NCBI GenBank assembly: GCA_009746045.1
Contig: RPFO01000542.1
Coordinates: 828,944 to 891,443 of the forward strand
Reading direction: 5' to 3'
DNA length: 62,500 bases
Origin: Mesostigma viride
Taxonomy: Eukaryota; Streptophyta; Mesostigmatophyceae; Mesostigmatales; Mesostigmataceae
Under the pieces are notes generated by a model. That model was not told where the DNA came from. It searched no databases and worked only from the letters and a program-made list of their open reading frames with translations. Below are positions 16,846 through 28,046 of the stretch, in pieces; positions within the stretch are counted from its first letter, which is position 1; the number at the start of each line of letters is the position of its first letter. The position numbers were made by a program, and so were the translations under genes.

Positions 16846-18742
16846 CCAGCATATGTATATACGTAGGCCAGCCATGATGACACCAATGGAGCCTGAATCC
16901 TCATCATTAATTACATACATGCCATCCATGTACGTAGACAAGCCATGATGACACCATGGGAGCCTGAATCCTCATCATTTACTATTCCTTGACATCCATG
17001 TACGTAGGCCAGCCATGATGACACCAATGGAGCCTGAATCCTCTTCATTTTTTTTATGAGAGGATTCAGGTTACATAAATGCCAACCATGTACGTAGACA
17101 AGCCATGATGACACCATGGGAGCCTGAATCCTCATCATTTTTTTTATGAGACATCCATGTACGTAGGCCAGCCATGATGACACCATGGGAGCCTGAATCC
17201 TCATCAATTTTTTTTCTTTGACATCCATGTACGTAGACGGGCCATGATGACACCATGGGAGCCTGAATCCTCATCATTAATTACATGAATGCCATTCATG
17301 TACGTACACGGGCCATGATGACACCATGGGAGCCTGAATCCTCATCAATAATTACATAAATGCCATCCATGTACGTAGACGGGCCATGATGACACCATGG
17401 GAGCCTGAATCCTCATCATTTACTATTCCTTGACATCCATGTACGTAGGCCAGCCATGGAGACACCATGGGAGCCTGAATCCTCCTCATTAATTACATAA
17501 ATGCCAACCATGTAGGTAGACAAGCCATGATGACCCCATGGGAGCCTGAATCCTCATCATTAATTACATAAATGCCATCCATGTACGTAGACGGGCCATG
17601 ATGACACCATGGGAGCCTGAATCCTCATCATTAATTACATAAATGCCATTCATGTACGTAGGCCAGCCATGGAGACACCATGGGAGCCTGAATCCTCATC
17701 ATTAATTACATAAATGCCAACCATGTACGTAGACAAGCCATGATGACACCATGGGAGCCTGAATCCTCCTCATTAATTACATAAATGCCAACCATGTACG
17801 TAGACAAGCCATGATGACACCACAGGCCTGAATCCTCATCATTAATTACATACATGCCATCCATGTACGTAGACAGGCCATGATGACACCATGGGAGCCT
17901 GAATCCTCATCATTTACTATTCCTTGACATCCATGTACGTAGGCCAGCCATGGAGACACCATGGGAGCCTGAATCCTCCTCATTAATTACAGAAATGTTA
18001 ACCATGTACGTAGACAAGCCATGATGACCCCATGGGAGCCTGAATCCTCATCATTAATTACATAAATGCCATCCATGTACGTAGACGGGCCATGATGACA
18101 CCATGGGAGCCTGAATCCTCATCATTAATTACATACATGCCATCGATGTACGTACACGGGCCATGATGACACCATGGGAGCCTGAATCCTCATCATTTTT
18201 TTTTCTTTGACATCCATGTACGTAGACGGGCCATGATGACACCATGGGAGCCTGAATCCTCATCATTAATTACATAAATGCCATTCATGTACGTAGACGG
18301 GCCATGATGACACCATGGGAGCCTGAATTCTCATCATTTACTATTCCTTGACATCCATGTACGTAGGCCAGCCATGGAGACAACATGGGAGCCTGAATCC
18401 TCCTCATTAATTACATAAATGCCAACCATGTACGTAGACAAGCCATGATGACCCCATGGGAGCCTGAATCCTCATCATTAATTACATAAATGCCATCCAT
18501 GTACGTAGACGGGCCATGATGACACCATGGGAGCCTGAATCCTCATTATTATATACAAAAATGCCATCCATGTACGTACACGGGCAATGATGACACCATG
18601 GGAGCCTGAATCCTCATCATTAATTACATAAATGCCATTCATGTACGTAGACGGGCCATGATGACACCATGGGAGCCTGAATCCTCATCATTAATTACAT
18701 ACATGCCATCCATGTACGTAGGCCAGCCATGATGACACCATG
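16846..18742 (+). repeat. ~70-bp satellite array, block 1 (plus orientation)
   Basis: Tandem units contain CCATGTACGTAG, GGCCATGATGACACCATG and GGAGCCTGAATCCTCATCAT, with three interchangeable linkers: ATTAATTACATAAATGCC, TTTACTATTCCTTGAC and a T-run plus CTTTGAC. About 27 units are present. Short ORFs across the array only repeat the unit and are not genes. It is the landing site of element 1. Confidence 0.95.
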
Positions 18743-19370
18743 AGTTAACGAAACTGTGGCTGAACTGTGGTTCAGCCTGCACTGATTAATATCTACAGAG
18801 GAAGTAGTTATATTAATCAATAGGTTTACGTTGCTGGTTATGGCTACCAGCACAGAATGCACGAGGCACGTGAGAACCGTCGCCAAAGGTGCGAGGACAC
18901 AGGTGCAGGGAAAGTGGTGCTACCAAGTGGCAGCGTCCTGCTCGTTATATACTAATTGTGACGTAGTCACATCCAGATGACTGATAGGACAGATCATCTC
19001 ACAATATTGCTGTCCTTCACTCTGGACCAGCAGATCTCGACTCGTTATCCATAAATAGTCACATCAGTGTCCTGTCGCACAAGTCCTGTCACTATTTGTT
19101 ACGTCTAATCAATAGCATTGAATAGACCGCAGTGTCGGAGACTAAATGTCCTATCGTACACTGTGACAAGACGTCGTATGCCACGCGTCACTTGAAGAAC
19201 CACCGTAGAATCACCGAATCCAAGTAGAATGTAGTAGAACAGTATCTTGCTCATATCTCGAGCAATACTCATCAGAATGAACCCGTTTCTGGATTGTAGT
19301 AACCGGAAGTAGAATCTCTACAAGCCAAGTAGCTTAGTAGAATAATATTGCTTGCCAGGCAATATTAACT
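18743..19370 (-). repeat. 3' LTR of element 1
   Basis: It is 628 bp and ends in AACT at 19370 on the plus strand, directly before the purine tract. It has the same length and apparent sequence as 25035-25662. Confidence 0.9.
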
Positions 19371-19443
19371 CCAGCCCTTTCTTCTCTTTTAGAGCTTGGA
19401 CGTAACAGCCATATTAACTCCAGCCCTTTCTTTCTTTTAGAGC
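19371..19443 (-). promoter_or_regulatory. Polypurine tract of element 1, with a second copy
   Basis: On the sense strand AAGAGAAGAAAGGGCTGG abuts the LTR start AGTT (19371-19390). A second copy of the LTR edge plus tract lies at about 19411-19443, so the plus-strand priming signal is duplicated 49 bp apart. Confidence 0.6.
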
Positions 19444-19897
19444 TGTTAGGCTTGGCAACACATATATAGAAACAACATGCATAGCACTTGACATCCCTCC
19501 CAGCTCTCTGTAGTCTCTGCTCGGGATTAATCAAGCACCAGATCACAACACATCTCAGCCATGACGAATTACAATGAATTCCCTATCCACTGGAAGTAGA
19601 AAGCCAAGTGTTTGGAGTAGCAGCTTGTGGCTAACCAGAATAATGACCAAAATGGAATCACCACCATAATGGCTCCTGATTGGAACCCCACAAGTTACCC
19701 ACAAGACCTTATCAGGTAGACATTGATAGTTATCAGAACTGGCGCCCACCATGGACTGAGAAATAGCACATCACAAAATATATTAAGCACATGACAAACT
19801 ACCTTCCTCTGTCTGGGACAAAACTAGGGGGACCTGTCGCCACCTCACCAGCAAGGTTGATGGGCCAGCCAATCCGGGAAAATCCGCCTAAGCAGCC

Positions 19898-19925
19898 CCA
19901 GGGAATCGAACCCTGCCCTATAAAA
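19898..19925 (-). promoter_or_regulatory. tRNA T-arm/B-box-like motif in 3' region of element 1
   Basis: The sense strand reads GGGTTCGATTCCCTGG, preceded by TATAGGGC. The same block occurs in element 2 at 27004-27030. It matches the Pol III B-box. Function unknown. Confidence 0.45.
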
Positions 19926-20146
19926 TCCCTTTGGTTGAGACAAACCTCAAACTGAGGACAAACCCCCAACCAACATCATGCTCCATGACTGAGCATTACA
20001 TAGAATACAGTATTATACACATATGTACACAGAGCATTACTGCCCTCAGAGCATCACAGCTCTCAGCATAACAGAGCCCAGCTCTATGTTAGCTCTTCTC
20101 ACCCAATCAGTCACCAAACTCAAAGCTCCAACTGGAATTGCTCAAC

Positions 20147-21751
20147 TCACACAGAGGAGCTCATCAGCTTGTAAAGAAGCTTATATTGCTCAGCAGACTT
20201 GTGAGGCAACTTGGTCAAGGCATCAGCAGGATTCTCAGAACCTGGAAGATGTTGAATATCCACCAGACCTGCCAACTCCTTCAACAGGAGATAATCCAGA
20301 TCTCTGCTTCTGGCCAACTGCTTGTGCACAAACTGGACCATGCCCATGTTATCTGAAAGGATCAAGGTCTCCAGCTGAAGAGTATGAGGAGTCACTGAAG
20401 CCATAGCTAGCAACAGCTCCTTGATGTACAAACTGGACTGAATCCCTTCACAAATGGCTCTGCACTCAGAGACATCTGAACTCACAGCAACCCTTCTTTG
20501 AAGACGACTGTACCAGGCCACAAGACTAGGCCTATGTTGCTGAAGCACAAACAAGCCAGCTGACCTGCCTCTGACCTTAGAAACTTGCCTGCTATCCATG
20601 GAGCTATCAACATAGATATCCAAGGAAAATGGCAAAGACAAATCAATCCCAGCTAAAGTAATACCAGGAGACTTGTTAACATGTGCAATAATCTGGGAAG
20701 GCTCCTCCAGAATTAGCACATCATCAGGGGATCTGCTATGGACCATCATGTCAGGCCCACAAATGCTGCCATACCAGGCCAACTTGCCTTTCAGCTCAGG
20801 TGCAATGGATGACGTCATGACCTCTGGAACAGATTGAAGAATGGTACTCTTGTAGTCATTGCCCGCCTGCAGCTTAATCAGCCACTGACTCCCCTCCTGA
20901 ACCAATGTAGCCTGCATTCCACAGAACGTGACAGCCTCTCCAGGCTTCTGCCACAATTCTTTTCCCAAAGGAAATGCATCATTAATGATGGGCACAAACT
21001 GACTCAACCACTTAGTGGGAGCAATCAAGTGCAAGTCATCACCATGCAGGCTAGCATACACAGGTAAATCATGCCACCTACCCAGCAATAAACATGGGTC
21101 CACAGATGACACCTTCAACCCACAGTGCTTAGTCAAGAAGTCTTCCAAGGTGAGCCTCCAAATGATGGGACTGGACCTGAGACCTTCTAGACCCTTCAGA
21201 ATCAGCAGGTAGCTAGACTGGAGCTCTGCCTGCCAGGCTACAGGAACTGGCACATGAAATGGAGTTTCACAATGCCACACCTGCTGAGCCACACTGGGAT
21301 CACCCTTCAGAAATGCTCTCTTGAAATCTAGCAGAACTGAAGACATATCAGCACCCTGGTTCAGCATACCGACATACAGGCACAATAAAATACGCCATGT
21401 ATCATGTAGCATCCCAGGTGTATACAACTCCTCGCCCAGAAGATCCCCAGTACCACGGTATTCATTAAGAACTGGACGCACATGGGGAATAGACACCCCC
21501 TCCACCTCCTTCCGCTTGATGACGAATCTGAGCTTCAACCGTGTACTGTATGGAGGAACTTCATTCACAGGCTGACAGCAGTCAAACTGCAACCACTCCT
21601 CTAGGGCCTTGGCAAATGCTAGCCTCCAGGCCTCAAACATCAGAGGAGAACTCATTTCCTGGACAAGCTGATCATAGCTAAGAGGAGAATGAGCAGCCAG
21701 TGATCTCTTAGTAATACCAATACTGCTAGGGTGTAGAGCAGCTGGCATCAC
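20147..21751 (-). CDS. RT-RNase H part of pol, element 1
   Basis: This frame encodes about 533 residues. The RT has LLDFKRAFLKGD at about 140-151 (first catalytic Asp), GLEGLRSSPIIW (copia LYGLKQAPRAW equivalent) and ASLHGDDLHLIAP, where HGDD at about 236-239 replaces the usual YVDD. RNase H follows with DIYVDSSMDSRQVSK, SSDVSECRAICEG, LSDNMGMVQFVH and a NPADALTKL end, as in copia elements. The product copies retroelement RNA into DNA. It begins inside a TGATG overlap with the integrase frame, shifted by one base; elements 2 and 3 are in frame at this point, so this is probably a mutation or error. Otherwise the frame is open to its natural end. Confidence 0.85.
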   Translation of the reverse strand: MMPAALHPSSIGITKRSLAAHSPLSYDQLVQEMSSPLMFEAWRLAFAKALEEWLQFDCCQPVNEVPPYSTRLKLRFVIKRKEVEGVSIPHVRPVLNEYRGTGDLLGEELYTPGMLHDTWRILLCLYVGMLNQGADMSSVLLDFKRAFLKGDPSVAQQVWHCETPFHVPVPVAWQAELQSSYLLILKGLEGLRSSPIIWRLTLEDFLTKHCGLKVSSVDPCLLLGRWHDLPVYASLHGDDLHLIAPTKWLSQFVPIINDAFPLGKELWQKPGEAVTFCGMQATLVQEGSQWLIKLQAGNDYKSTILQSVPEVMTSSIAPELKGKLAWYGSICGPDMMVHSRSPDDVLILEEPSQIIAHVNKSPGITLAGIDLSLPFSLDIYVDSSMDSRQVSKVRGRSAGLFVLQQHRPSLVAWYSRLQRRVAVSSDVSECRAICEGIQSSLYIKELLLAMASVTPHTLQLETLILSDNMGMVQFVHKQLARSRDLDYLLLKELAGLVDIQHLPGSENPADALTKLPHKSAEQYKLLYKLMSSSV

Positions 21752-23145
21752 AAGTCACTGGAAGCCACAGGAATCTGATCCTCAGGCCACTGCACATTCT
21801 TGATCGCTTTCACAGAATTAAATACACTGGCAAGGGAGGTTTTAAAATTGACCAAGGGTATGCTACCCCAGCCAAACTTTCTCAGCTTATCAGATGCCAC
21901 AACAATTCTAGGAGAGCTCAGAAAATTTTGACCCAAGATGATAGGGCCATCATAATCTTCAAGCACAAGAAATGTGACATTCTCACCCATGAAGGGTACC
22001 AGCACCTCTCCCAATACCATAATGTGTGTCCTGCCACTAAAGTCAGACACCCAAGCACAACTAGGCGAAAGCACCTGCCGTTGACCTGTATGTTGAGATC
22101 CCATAATAGAAACCTCAGCATTGGTATCTACCTCTAGGACAGCATCCTCGGACTCCTCCAACTGGCTGAGCTTGGACACCCGAGGTCCTTGCTTGGCTTT
22201 TTGCATAGCCAGCACCACATCTTTCAGGCCCACACCTCTATGCTTAGTGAGGCTAGAGGGGACCACATCTGCCTGTCCTAAGGATGGAGAGTTAACCGAT
22301 CCAGGGGTCTGGCCAGGACTTACCCGGGGATTACTTCCAGCTTGAACGTGATGATCAGGGATGACGTCATGACCAACTGGCAAGGTTGTCACATCAGGAG
22401 TTACTGCCTCTGCTTCAGCACCCCTTAGACGTACATATGACCACGACAGACGGTGCACATTCTGGGGAGGATCCTCCATCTTCACCCAGCACTTGTGCCC
22501 AGCTAGTTCCACCCTGGTCACTACTCCAGGGTGCCAGCTACCACGCTTGCCTGCAAGCTTGGGCTCTTTCCACACAATTACCCTCTGGCCAACAACAGGT
22601 TTCAGAACACTCCAGCCCTTGTCTTTCTGCCTCAACTTGGCAAACTTGAACATAAGGCTATCTTTCCAGGCTTGCTCAACCTCAGTAGGGAGCTCCCGAA
22701 GATGCAATGATAATGGAGTCACAGGGACCTCTCCAACATACATGGATGCCCTGACATTCAATCTGTCCTCAACTGACCTTAACCAGGCCGTCTTGATAAT
22801 AGCTGGAACCAATCTTGGAATCTTCTTCTCCGTCAGCAGAATAGTCTTGAGTTCTCTGATTGTCCTCTCCACCACGCCTTGACTGCCATGGGACTCCCTG
22901 TGTACAACAAATAACTCAGGGAGGTCTTCATGCCCCATGCAGCACTCAAATTCTAAATCACACTGCAGCTGGATCACTGGTTTCATTCTGGATCTGATAG
23001 CCTGGAGCCCAGCCACCAAACATGGCTTAGATTTGTCTTGCAACAGCTCCAGCACCTTGTACTTGGTGTATCTGTCAACACCCACCAACAAAATCAGTTT
23101 CCTGATTTCTTGGATATCACATTGTACATATCCAGGCTGCAACAC
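21748..23145 (-). CDS. Integrase and protease-like part of pol, element 1
   Basis: The frame is open from about 23247; the first Met is at 23145. Before it the frame reads VAEACSCRLV, a reduced remnant of the integrase zinc domain. The integrase core has VQCDIQ (Asp 1), LQCDLEF (Asp 2) and GVVERTIREL (Glu), with 29 residues between the last two instead of the usual 35. An integrase C-terminal module with GKRGSWHPG and a VHRLSWSYV end follows. After a disordered linker comes LEVDTNAEVSIMG and, later, IILGQNFL, which fit the active-site strand and the second conserved strand of a retropepsin, except that DTG is DTN. The domain order is integrase then protease-like. Confidence 0.75.
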   Translation of the reverse strand: MLQPGYVQCDIQEIRKLILLVGVDRYTKYKVLELLQDKSKPCLVAGLQAIRSRMKPVIQLQCDLEFECCMGHEDLPELFVVHRESHGSQGVVERTIRELKTILLTEKKIPRLVPAIIKTAWLRSVEDRLNVRASMYVGEVPVTPLSLHLRELPTEVEQAWKDSLMFKFAKLRQKDKGWSVLKPVVGQRVIVWKEPKLAGKRGSWHPGVVTRVELAGHKCWVKMEDPPQNVHRLSWSYVRLRGAEAEAVTPDVTTLPVGHDVIPDHHVQAGSNPRVSPGQTPGSVNSPSLGQADVVPSSLTKHRGVGLKDVVLAMQKAKQGPRVSKLSQLEESEDAVLEVDTNAEVSIMGSQHTGQRQVLSPSCAWVSDFSGRTHIMVLGEVLVPFMGENVTFLVLEDYDGPIILGQNFLSSPRIVVASDKLRKFGWGSIPLVNFKTSLASVFNSVKAIKNVQWPEDQIPVASSDL

Positions 23146-23247
23146 AGGTTGTCTGACATGAGACTTCTTAGGCTTGGGAGCAACCAGCCTACAGGAACAA
23201 GCCTCAGCAACCTGCTTTACTGCTAAGGTGATGTGCTTTGATCAGCA

Positions 23248-25034
23248 CTATATCACTTACAACCATGCTCCCCATTAATTGCATCATTCAGGCCATCAGC
23301 CTCATCCTCCTCCTCTAAAGGAGCCTCCTGCCCTAAGGCAGGACTTCCACGCTCCAACATTGAAGGAGTACGTAAACTACCTCCAAGAGCCATGTGGGAA
23401 CGTTGTTGCCTTGTGGTATAACTGCTTTCACCATGGTGACGTGGGAAGACCCAGTCACTACCCCATTGTGTTCTTCCTCCATGGATGTACCCTCAACCTG
23501 ACAGTGCAGGGAGCAAATTAACTTCATCCAGAGTAATGGGGGGTCACTCTTAGCCCCCTCCCTGGCGGACCCTAGCAAGCCCAGGGAAGGCAGAATCCGT
23601 CAGGTTGGGTTAAATTAATATACCCACCTCGGTTCACTTGCCAATGCCAAAGAGGGCAATATGACCCTGTTTGCATGGCAGAAATAACATGTTACCCTGC
23701 TCTGCACCGCAGATCCAGGTGCTCCCCACTGGGCACCTACCCTGTTGAAGTGATTATCAAATAAATCACAACCTTGCTTGCAAGTGCGCCTTCACGCCAG
23801 GCTGCTCTTCATGCAACAAGGTATCAACAGTAACTCCACTTGTTGTTGCTCATAGCATTAAATCGTTCGCGACACTCGCGGGCGACTGAGCACTCTCGAT
23901 GAATCAACTGCACACTGGTGAAGCCTTCGCTCCCAACACGCACAGCAGCTGCATTGAAGACCTTCATTGTCGATGGCGACAAATTCTGACAGCCGCTTGC
24001 GACATTTGTGCTCTCTCCCGCTCTTGACAGCGATACTCGCGCTCTTTCCAGATCGCTGGCGACATTCGCAGTTGCCCGATCACTTCAGCACTCGCAGCCG
24101 CTCGCAATCAGCGCTTCATTTGCCTTCAGCGATACAGTTCGCTTGCTGCGACTTCGCTGCCGCCCCGGCCACGCTTTCGCCTTCAAAATTGACCTTGCAA
24201 ACAAGTTATTAACATGCAGCATTAATAATGCCAATGCATTAATTAGCATGAGCTTATTCTGCACAAGAGAATTTATACAGCATAAACCTTGGTATAATCA
24301 TCATCGACATATATATTACAAATATCCGACATGCCCTGCTAGCAATGCCAATGTTGTCGTAGTGACAACACTTAATTCCGCTGCATACGAAATTATATAT
24401 AATTTTTCGTATCAATGCTTCCATCACAACTGCGCATATGCAGCAGCCAACATAAAATATTGCACTAATTGCGCAATTCTGGCGCAAAACAAACTTCGTA
24501 TTACATTCGCAGAAGCGCGACACAACAAATCCGGACCAGGCCCCACGGACTTCATATTCGTAACTACGTTTTCGTATAGCATACGTAATTACTACAACAC
24601 ATTTTCACGAAACCAAAACCCAGTTTCGCAGCACAAAATCCCGGCCCTAAAACAATAAAATCCAAAGCTTTTATTGCGAAGTCCGTGCACATAAAACAGG
24701 CCAGTAACGGAACACAAAAGTCCGCTACAACATTCCCGTAAAATTCAGATCATAAAACTGAAATCCACTGCACGCGCAACTTAACGTTCATATATGGCGC
24801 ATCCTGCTGCAGGCCGATTCGTACGTAGATGCTTGCCGACGACCTTCGAGATAACAAATTCGACCAATGCTCCGCTGACGTTGAAATCGAGGCTTGACGA
24901 AGGATCCACCGCGCCTCCAGAGATGGTTCACGAAATTCACGCGTGCTTCCCATAAAATGGAAAGACACCGTAAAATTTGACGACACCAGAAATCAATGCC
25001 GTAATCAGTAGATTACGAACTCGCTTGTAATTCG
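23248..25034. other. 5' internal region of element 1 without recognisable gag
   Basis: Nothing gag-like is seen on the minus strand here. A 216-codon plus-strand frame (24008-24658) has an odd composition and no motif and is not called. Just inside the 5' LTR the sense strand reads CGAATTACAAGCGAG and no TGG-type primer site. The region may be a gag deletion or replacement. Confidence 0.5.
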
Positions 25035-25662
25035 AGTTAACGAAACTGTGGCTGAACTGTGGTTCAGCCTGCACTGATTAATATCTACAGAGGAAGTAGT
25101 TATATTAATCAATAGGTTTACGTTGCTGGTTATGGCTACCAGCACAGAATGCACGAGGCACGTGAGAACCGTCGCCAAAGGTGCGAGGACACAGGTGCAG
25201 GGAAAGTGGTGCTACCAAGTGGCAGCGTCCTGCTCGTTATATACTAATTGTGACGTAGTCACATCCAGATGACTGATAGGACAGATCATCTCACAATATT
25301 GCTGTCCTTCACTCTGGACCAGCAGATCTCGACTCGTTATCCATAAATAGTCACATCAGTGTCCTGTCGCACAAGTCCTGTCACTATTTGTTACGTCTAA
25401 TCAATAGCATTGAATAGACCGCAGTGTCGGAGACTAAATGTCCTATCGTACACTGTGACAAGACGTCGTATGCCACGCGTCACTTGAAGAACCACCGTAG
25501 AATCACCGAATCCAAGTAGAATGTAGTAGAACAGTATCTTGCTCATATCTCGAGCAATACTCATCAGAATGAACCCGTTTCTGGATTGTAGTAACCGGAA
25601 GTAGAATCTCTACAAGCCAAGTAGCTTAGTAGAATAATATTGCTTGCCAGGCAATATTAACT
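25035..25662 (-). repeat. 5' LTR of element 1
   Basis: It is 628 bp and begins (sense) with AGTTAATATTGCC directly after the CATGG target duplication. Confidence 0.9.
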
Positions 25663-25737
25663 CCATGGGAGCCTGAATCCTCATCATTTACTATTCCTTG
25701 ACATCCATGTACGTAGGCCAGCCATGGAGACACCATG
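25663..25737 (+). repeat. Single satellite unit between elements 1 and 2
   Basis: One 70-bp unit plus the shared CCATG separates the two retrotransposons. Both therefore inserted at the same phase of adjacent repeat units. Confidence 0.9.
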
Positions 25738-26353
25738 AGTTGAATGAGAGTTTACCACCGAGGGAATCCATGGCTCTTGCAGGAAAGTTGCCTTTATTAT
25801 AATGAGCAAACACAGACGTAAGTCACGTCAAGTCCGAGACTGCACGTAGCACAGACGACAGGGTCGTTATGCCAAGAGAGCGTGCACGCAAGAGCTAGCG
25901 TCCCGGTGCGACCAAGTCACACATATAGCTTGCTAGGGACGCGTCCAAGTATTCAGCTGCACTGTCACAGCTGAACTGTCAATCAATTGATTACACAGAC
26001 TCTGGCACGCCTTTGGCGCGCAGATCTATCAATTGTCCATACGGCTAGTCCTGTGGACCTATCCGTACACTAGTCAGCATCAATTGTCTCATAGGTCCTG
26101 GCGCGCTACAGTGCGCCTACCTATCAATTGACCATCAAGTCCTGTACAAGTCCTGTCAACGTCCTGCGGACTATCAAAGTGACACTTGTACATCCTGTGT
26201 CCGTACGCGCCCACAGTGGCGCGCCGGGTACTGTCGGCACAGCCTAGGAAACGTCATAACTTTTACGTTCCTTAACCAAATGAGGCGTTCAAGGTGCCGT
26301 TGGAAAGAGCGTAACAATCTCTATCCATCTAACGTAAATCCTTTACGTTAACT
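25738..26353 (-). repeat. 3' LTR of element 2
   Basis: It is 616 bp. The sense-strand purine tract AAGAAAAGAAGGGATTGG abuts it at 26354-26374. Confidence 0.9.
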
Positions 26354-27302
26354 CCAATCCCTTCTTTTCTTTAGGGATCACATCCCCTGCCAGGGACCCT
26401 TGAAGTAGCTTGAAATGTCCTTCACTCCAGCTTGAAGCTTGAACAGATGTCTTTAATGGCCATGCCATTCCCCCAGCCCTTTCTTTTAAGGAACTGGAAA
26501 AGAAACAGATCTGCCACAGGGAAAACCATTTCATGAGAAATGGATAAAAACCTATGGAAGTGGCATTACAGAGTACCACCAGATATTAGAAACACACAAA
26601 ATTAAATACATACAGGTTAATTCTATGAGGTCTTCTCCAGGAATTAATCCCATCACCTCGGTAGAGCCTCCAGTACAATGACCTTCTGGCGGTGAGTTAC
26701 ATTAATCCCAGATACTAATCCCATAAAACCCAGTACATATCTAATATAAGCACAATAAATCCATGACAATTGAAATACCACTTGACAAAGTAAGACGTAT
26801 TACAATAGTTTCCCCGTCATACTCTCAACAGGTTAGTATTGGCGCCCGTCTTATGGCGCCCGTCTACTTGTCAGATGATAAATTGCCACAGCAAACAAAT
26901 GACAAAATGAAACACATAGGCAACAATTAAATCCTGCCCTGGGGAACTAGGGAAGTCTGAACAGGTAAAACACCTGAGCAGGCCAGCTTGTAGAAACATA
27001 ATACCAGGGAATCGAACCCCGCCCTATAAACCCCAGAATAAAGGTTCCCAGACCATTGTGAGAGGTATGTACAAATATACATTTTTTTTAAATAGAATAC
27101 ATGGTCTGTAATGGACCTGTCAACCTTGTGTAGTCAACAGCATGAACCCCAGCCAAAACCTGGCTGTATCCTGATTAAAATCAGAGTGAGTGTACCATGG
27201 TCCATGAGCCTTAGTACAGACTAAAATACAGGTATTATGCCAGTCACAATGCTGACACTACCACACAATCTGCTCTCCAATGCCCTATAACCAGGCACCA
27301 GC
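26354..27302. other. 3' untranslated region of element 2
   Basis: It holds the purine tract, a second purine-tract-like stretch near 26468, two copies of TGGCGCCCGTC (26840 and 26854; a related TGGCGCCCACC is at 19740 in element 1) and the tRNA T-arm-like block at 27004-27030. No gene. Confidence 0.6.
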
Positions 27303-28046
27303 TTAGACAGCTTGCTGAGATGGGTCCATCAGAGACTGAAGAACCTTGTATTGCACTGCTGCCTTCTGCACTAGCTTGGTCAAAGCATCAGCAGGATTGT
27401 CAACCCCAGGGATATGCTCAATATTGGCCAAGGAGGACAATTCCTTAAGAAGGAGATAATCCAAGTCCCTACTTCTGGCCATCTGCCTGTGCACAAACTG
27501 CACCATCCCCATGGAGTCTGTTTTTAGAAGAGTGGTAACCTGAAGTGGCCAAGGAGTGTTAGAAGTCATCTGATGAAGCAACTCCTTCAGATAAAGGCTT
27601 GTGTGAATGCCTTCACAAATAGCCCTGCATTCTGCCACATCACTACTGACAGCCACCCGTTTGTGCAGGCGACTGAACCAGCTCACCAAACTCCCCAGGC
27701 CTTCCTGTCTGAGCACAAAGAGCCCTGCAGCCCTGCCCCTGACCTTGGAGACCTGCCTGCTGTCCATTGAGCTATCCACATACAGCTCCATGCAAATGGG
27801 TTGTGATAAATCCACTGCAGACAACAGAATGCCAGACGAAGCCCTGACCTGATCAGCCACCTTGGCAGACCCTAGCTCTGTCAGCATGTCATCAGGCAAC
27901 CTGGCTATGACCATAAGGTCTGGCCTGGAAATGCCTGCCACCCAAGCAACCATGCCCCTCACCATGGGACACAGTGCCTGTGTGATGACTGGAGGAAGCT
28001 TGCTAATGAGGGTCTCTTGATAATCGTTGCCCCCCACCAGCAGCAT
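27303..28046 (-). CDS. RNase H end of pol, element 2
   Basis: The frame encodes about 247 residues: the RT connection (NDYQETLISKL...RGMVAWVAG) and an RNase H with YVDSSMDSRQVSKVRG, SSDVAECRAICEG and KTDSMGMVQFVH, then the copia-type end NPADALTKL. It continues the main pol frame after a one-base shift in a run of Cs (about 28050-28057 on the plus strand). The alignment with element 1 is continuous across this point, so one base is missing here. Confidence 0.8.
   Translation of the reverse strand: MLLVGGNDYQETLISKLPPVITQALCPMVRGMVAWVAGISRPDLMVIARLPDDMLTELGSAKVADQVRASSGILLSAVDLSQPICMELYVDSSMDSRQVSKVRGRAAGLFVLRQEGLGSLVSWFSRLHKRVAVSSDVAECRAICEGIHTSLYLKELLHQMTSNTPWPLQVTTLLKTDSMGMVQFVHRQMARSRDLDYLLLKELSSLANIEHIPGVDNPADALTKLVQKAAVQYKVLQSLMDPSQQAV

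Larger units (their letters stand above)
18743..25662 (-). mobile_element. Copia-like LTR retrotransposon, element 1
   Basis: Two 628-bp LTRs (18743-19370 and 25035-25662) of equal length look identical and are flanked by the 5-bp target duplication CCATG (18738-18742 and 25663-25667). In sense orientation (minus strand) the LTR begins AGTT and ends AACT. The interior encodes integrase, protease-like, RT and RNase H in two frames; no gag was found. The roughly 1.8 kb between the integrase start and the 5' LTR has no convincing coding sequence. The element is inserted in the 70-bp satellite. Confidence 0.9.

Noticed and set aside
18738-18750. LTR start TGGAGTT/TGAGTT with no target duplication
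   Set aside because: Element 3 and the purine-tract junctions show the LTR begins at AGTT; CCATG then forms a proper 5-bp duplication.
24008-24658. 216-codon plus-strand gene in element 1
   Set aside because: Opposite to the element, unusual composition, no motif.
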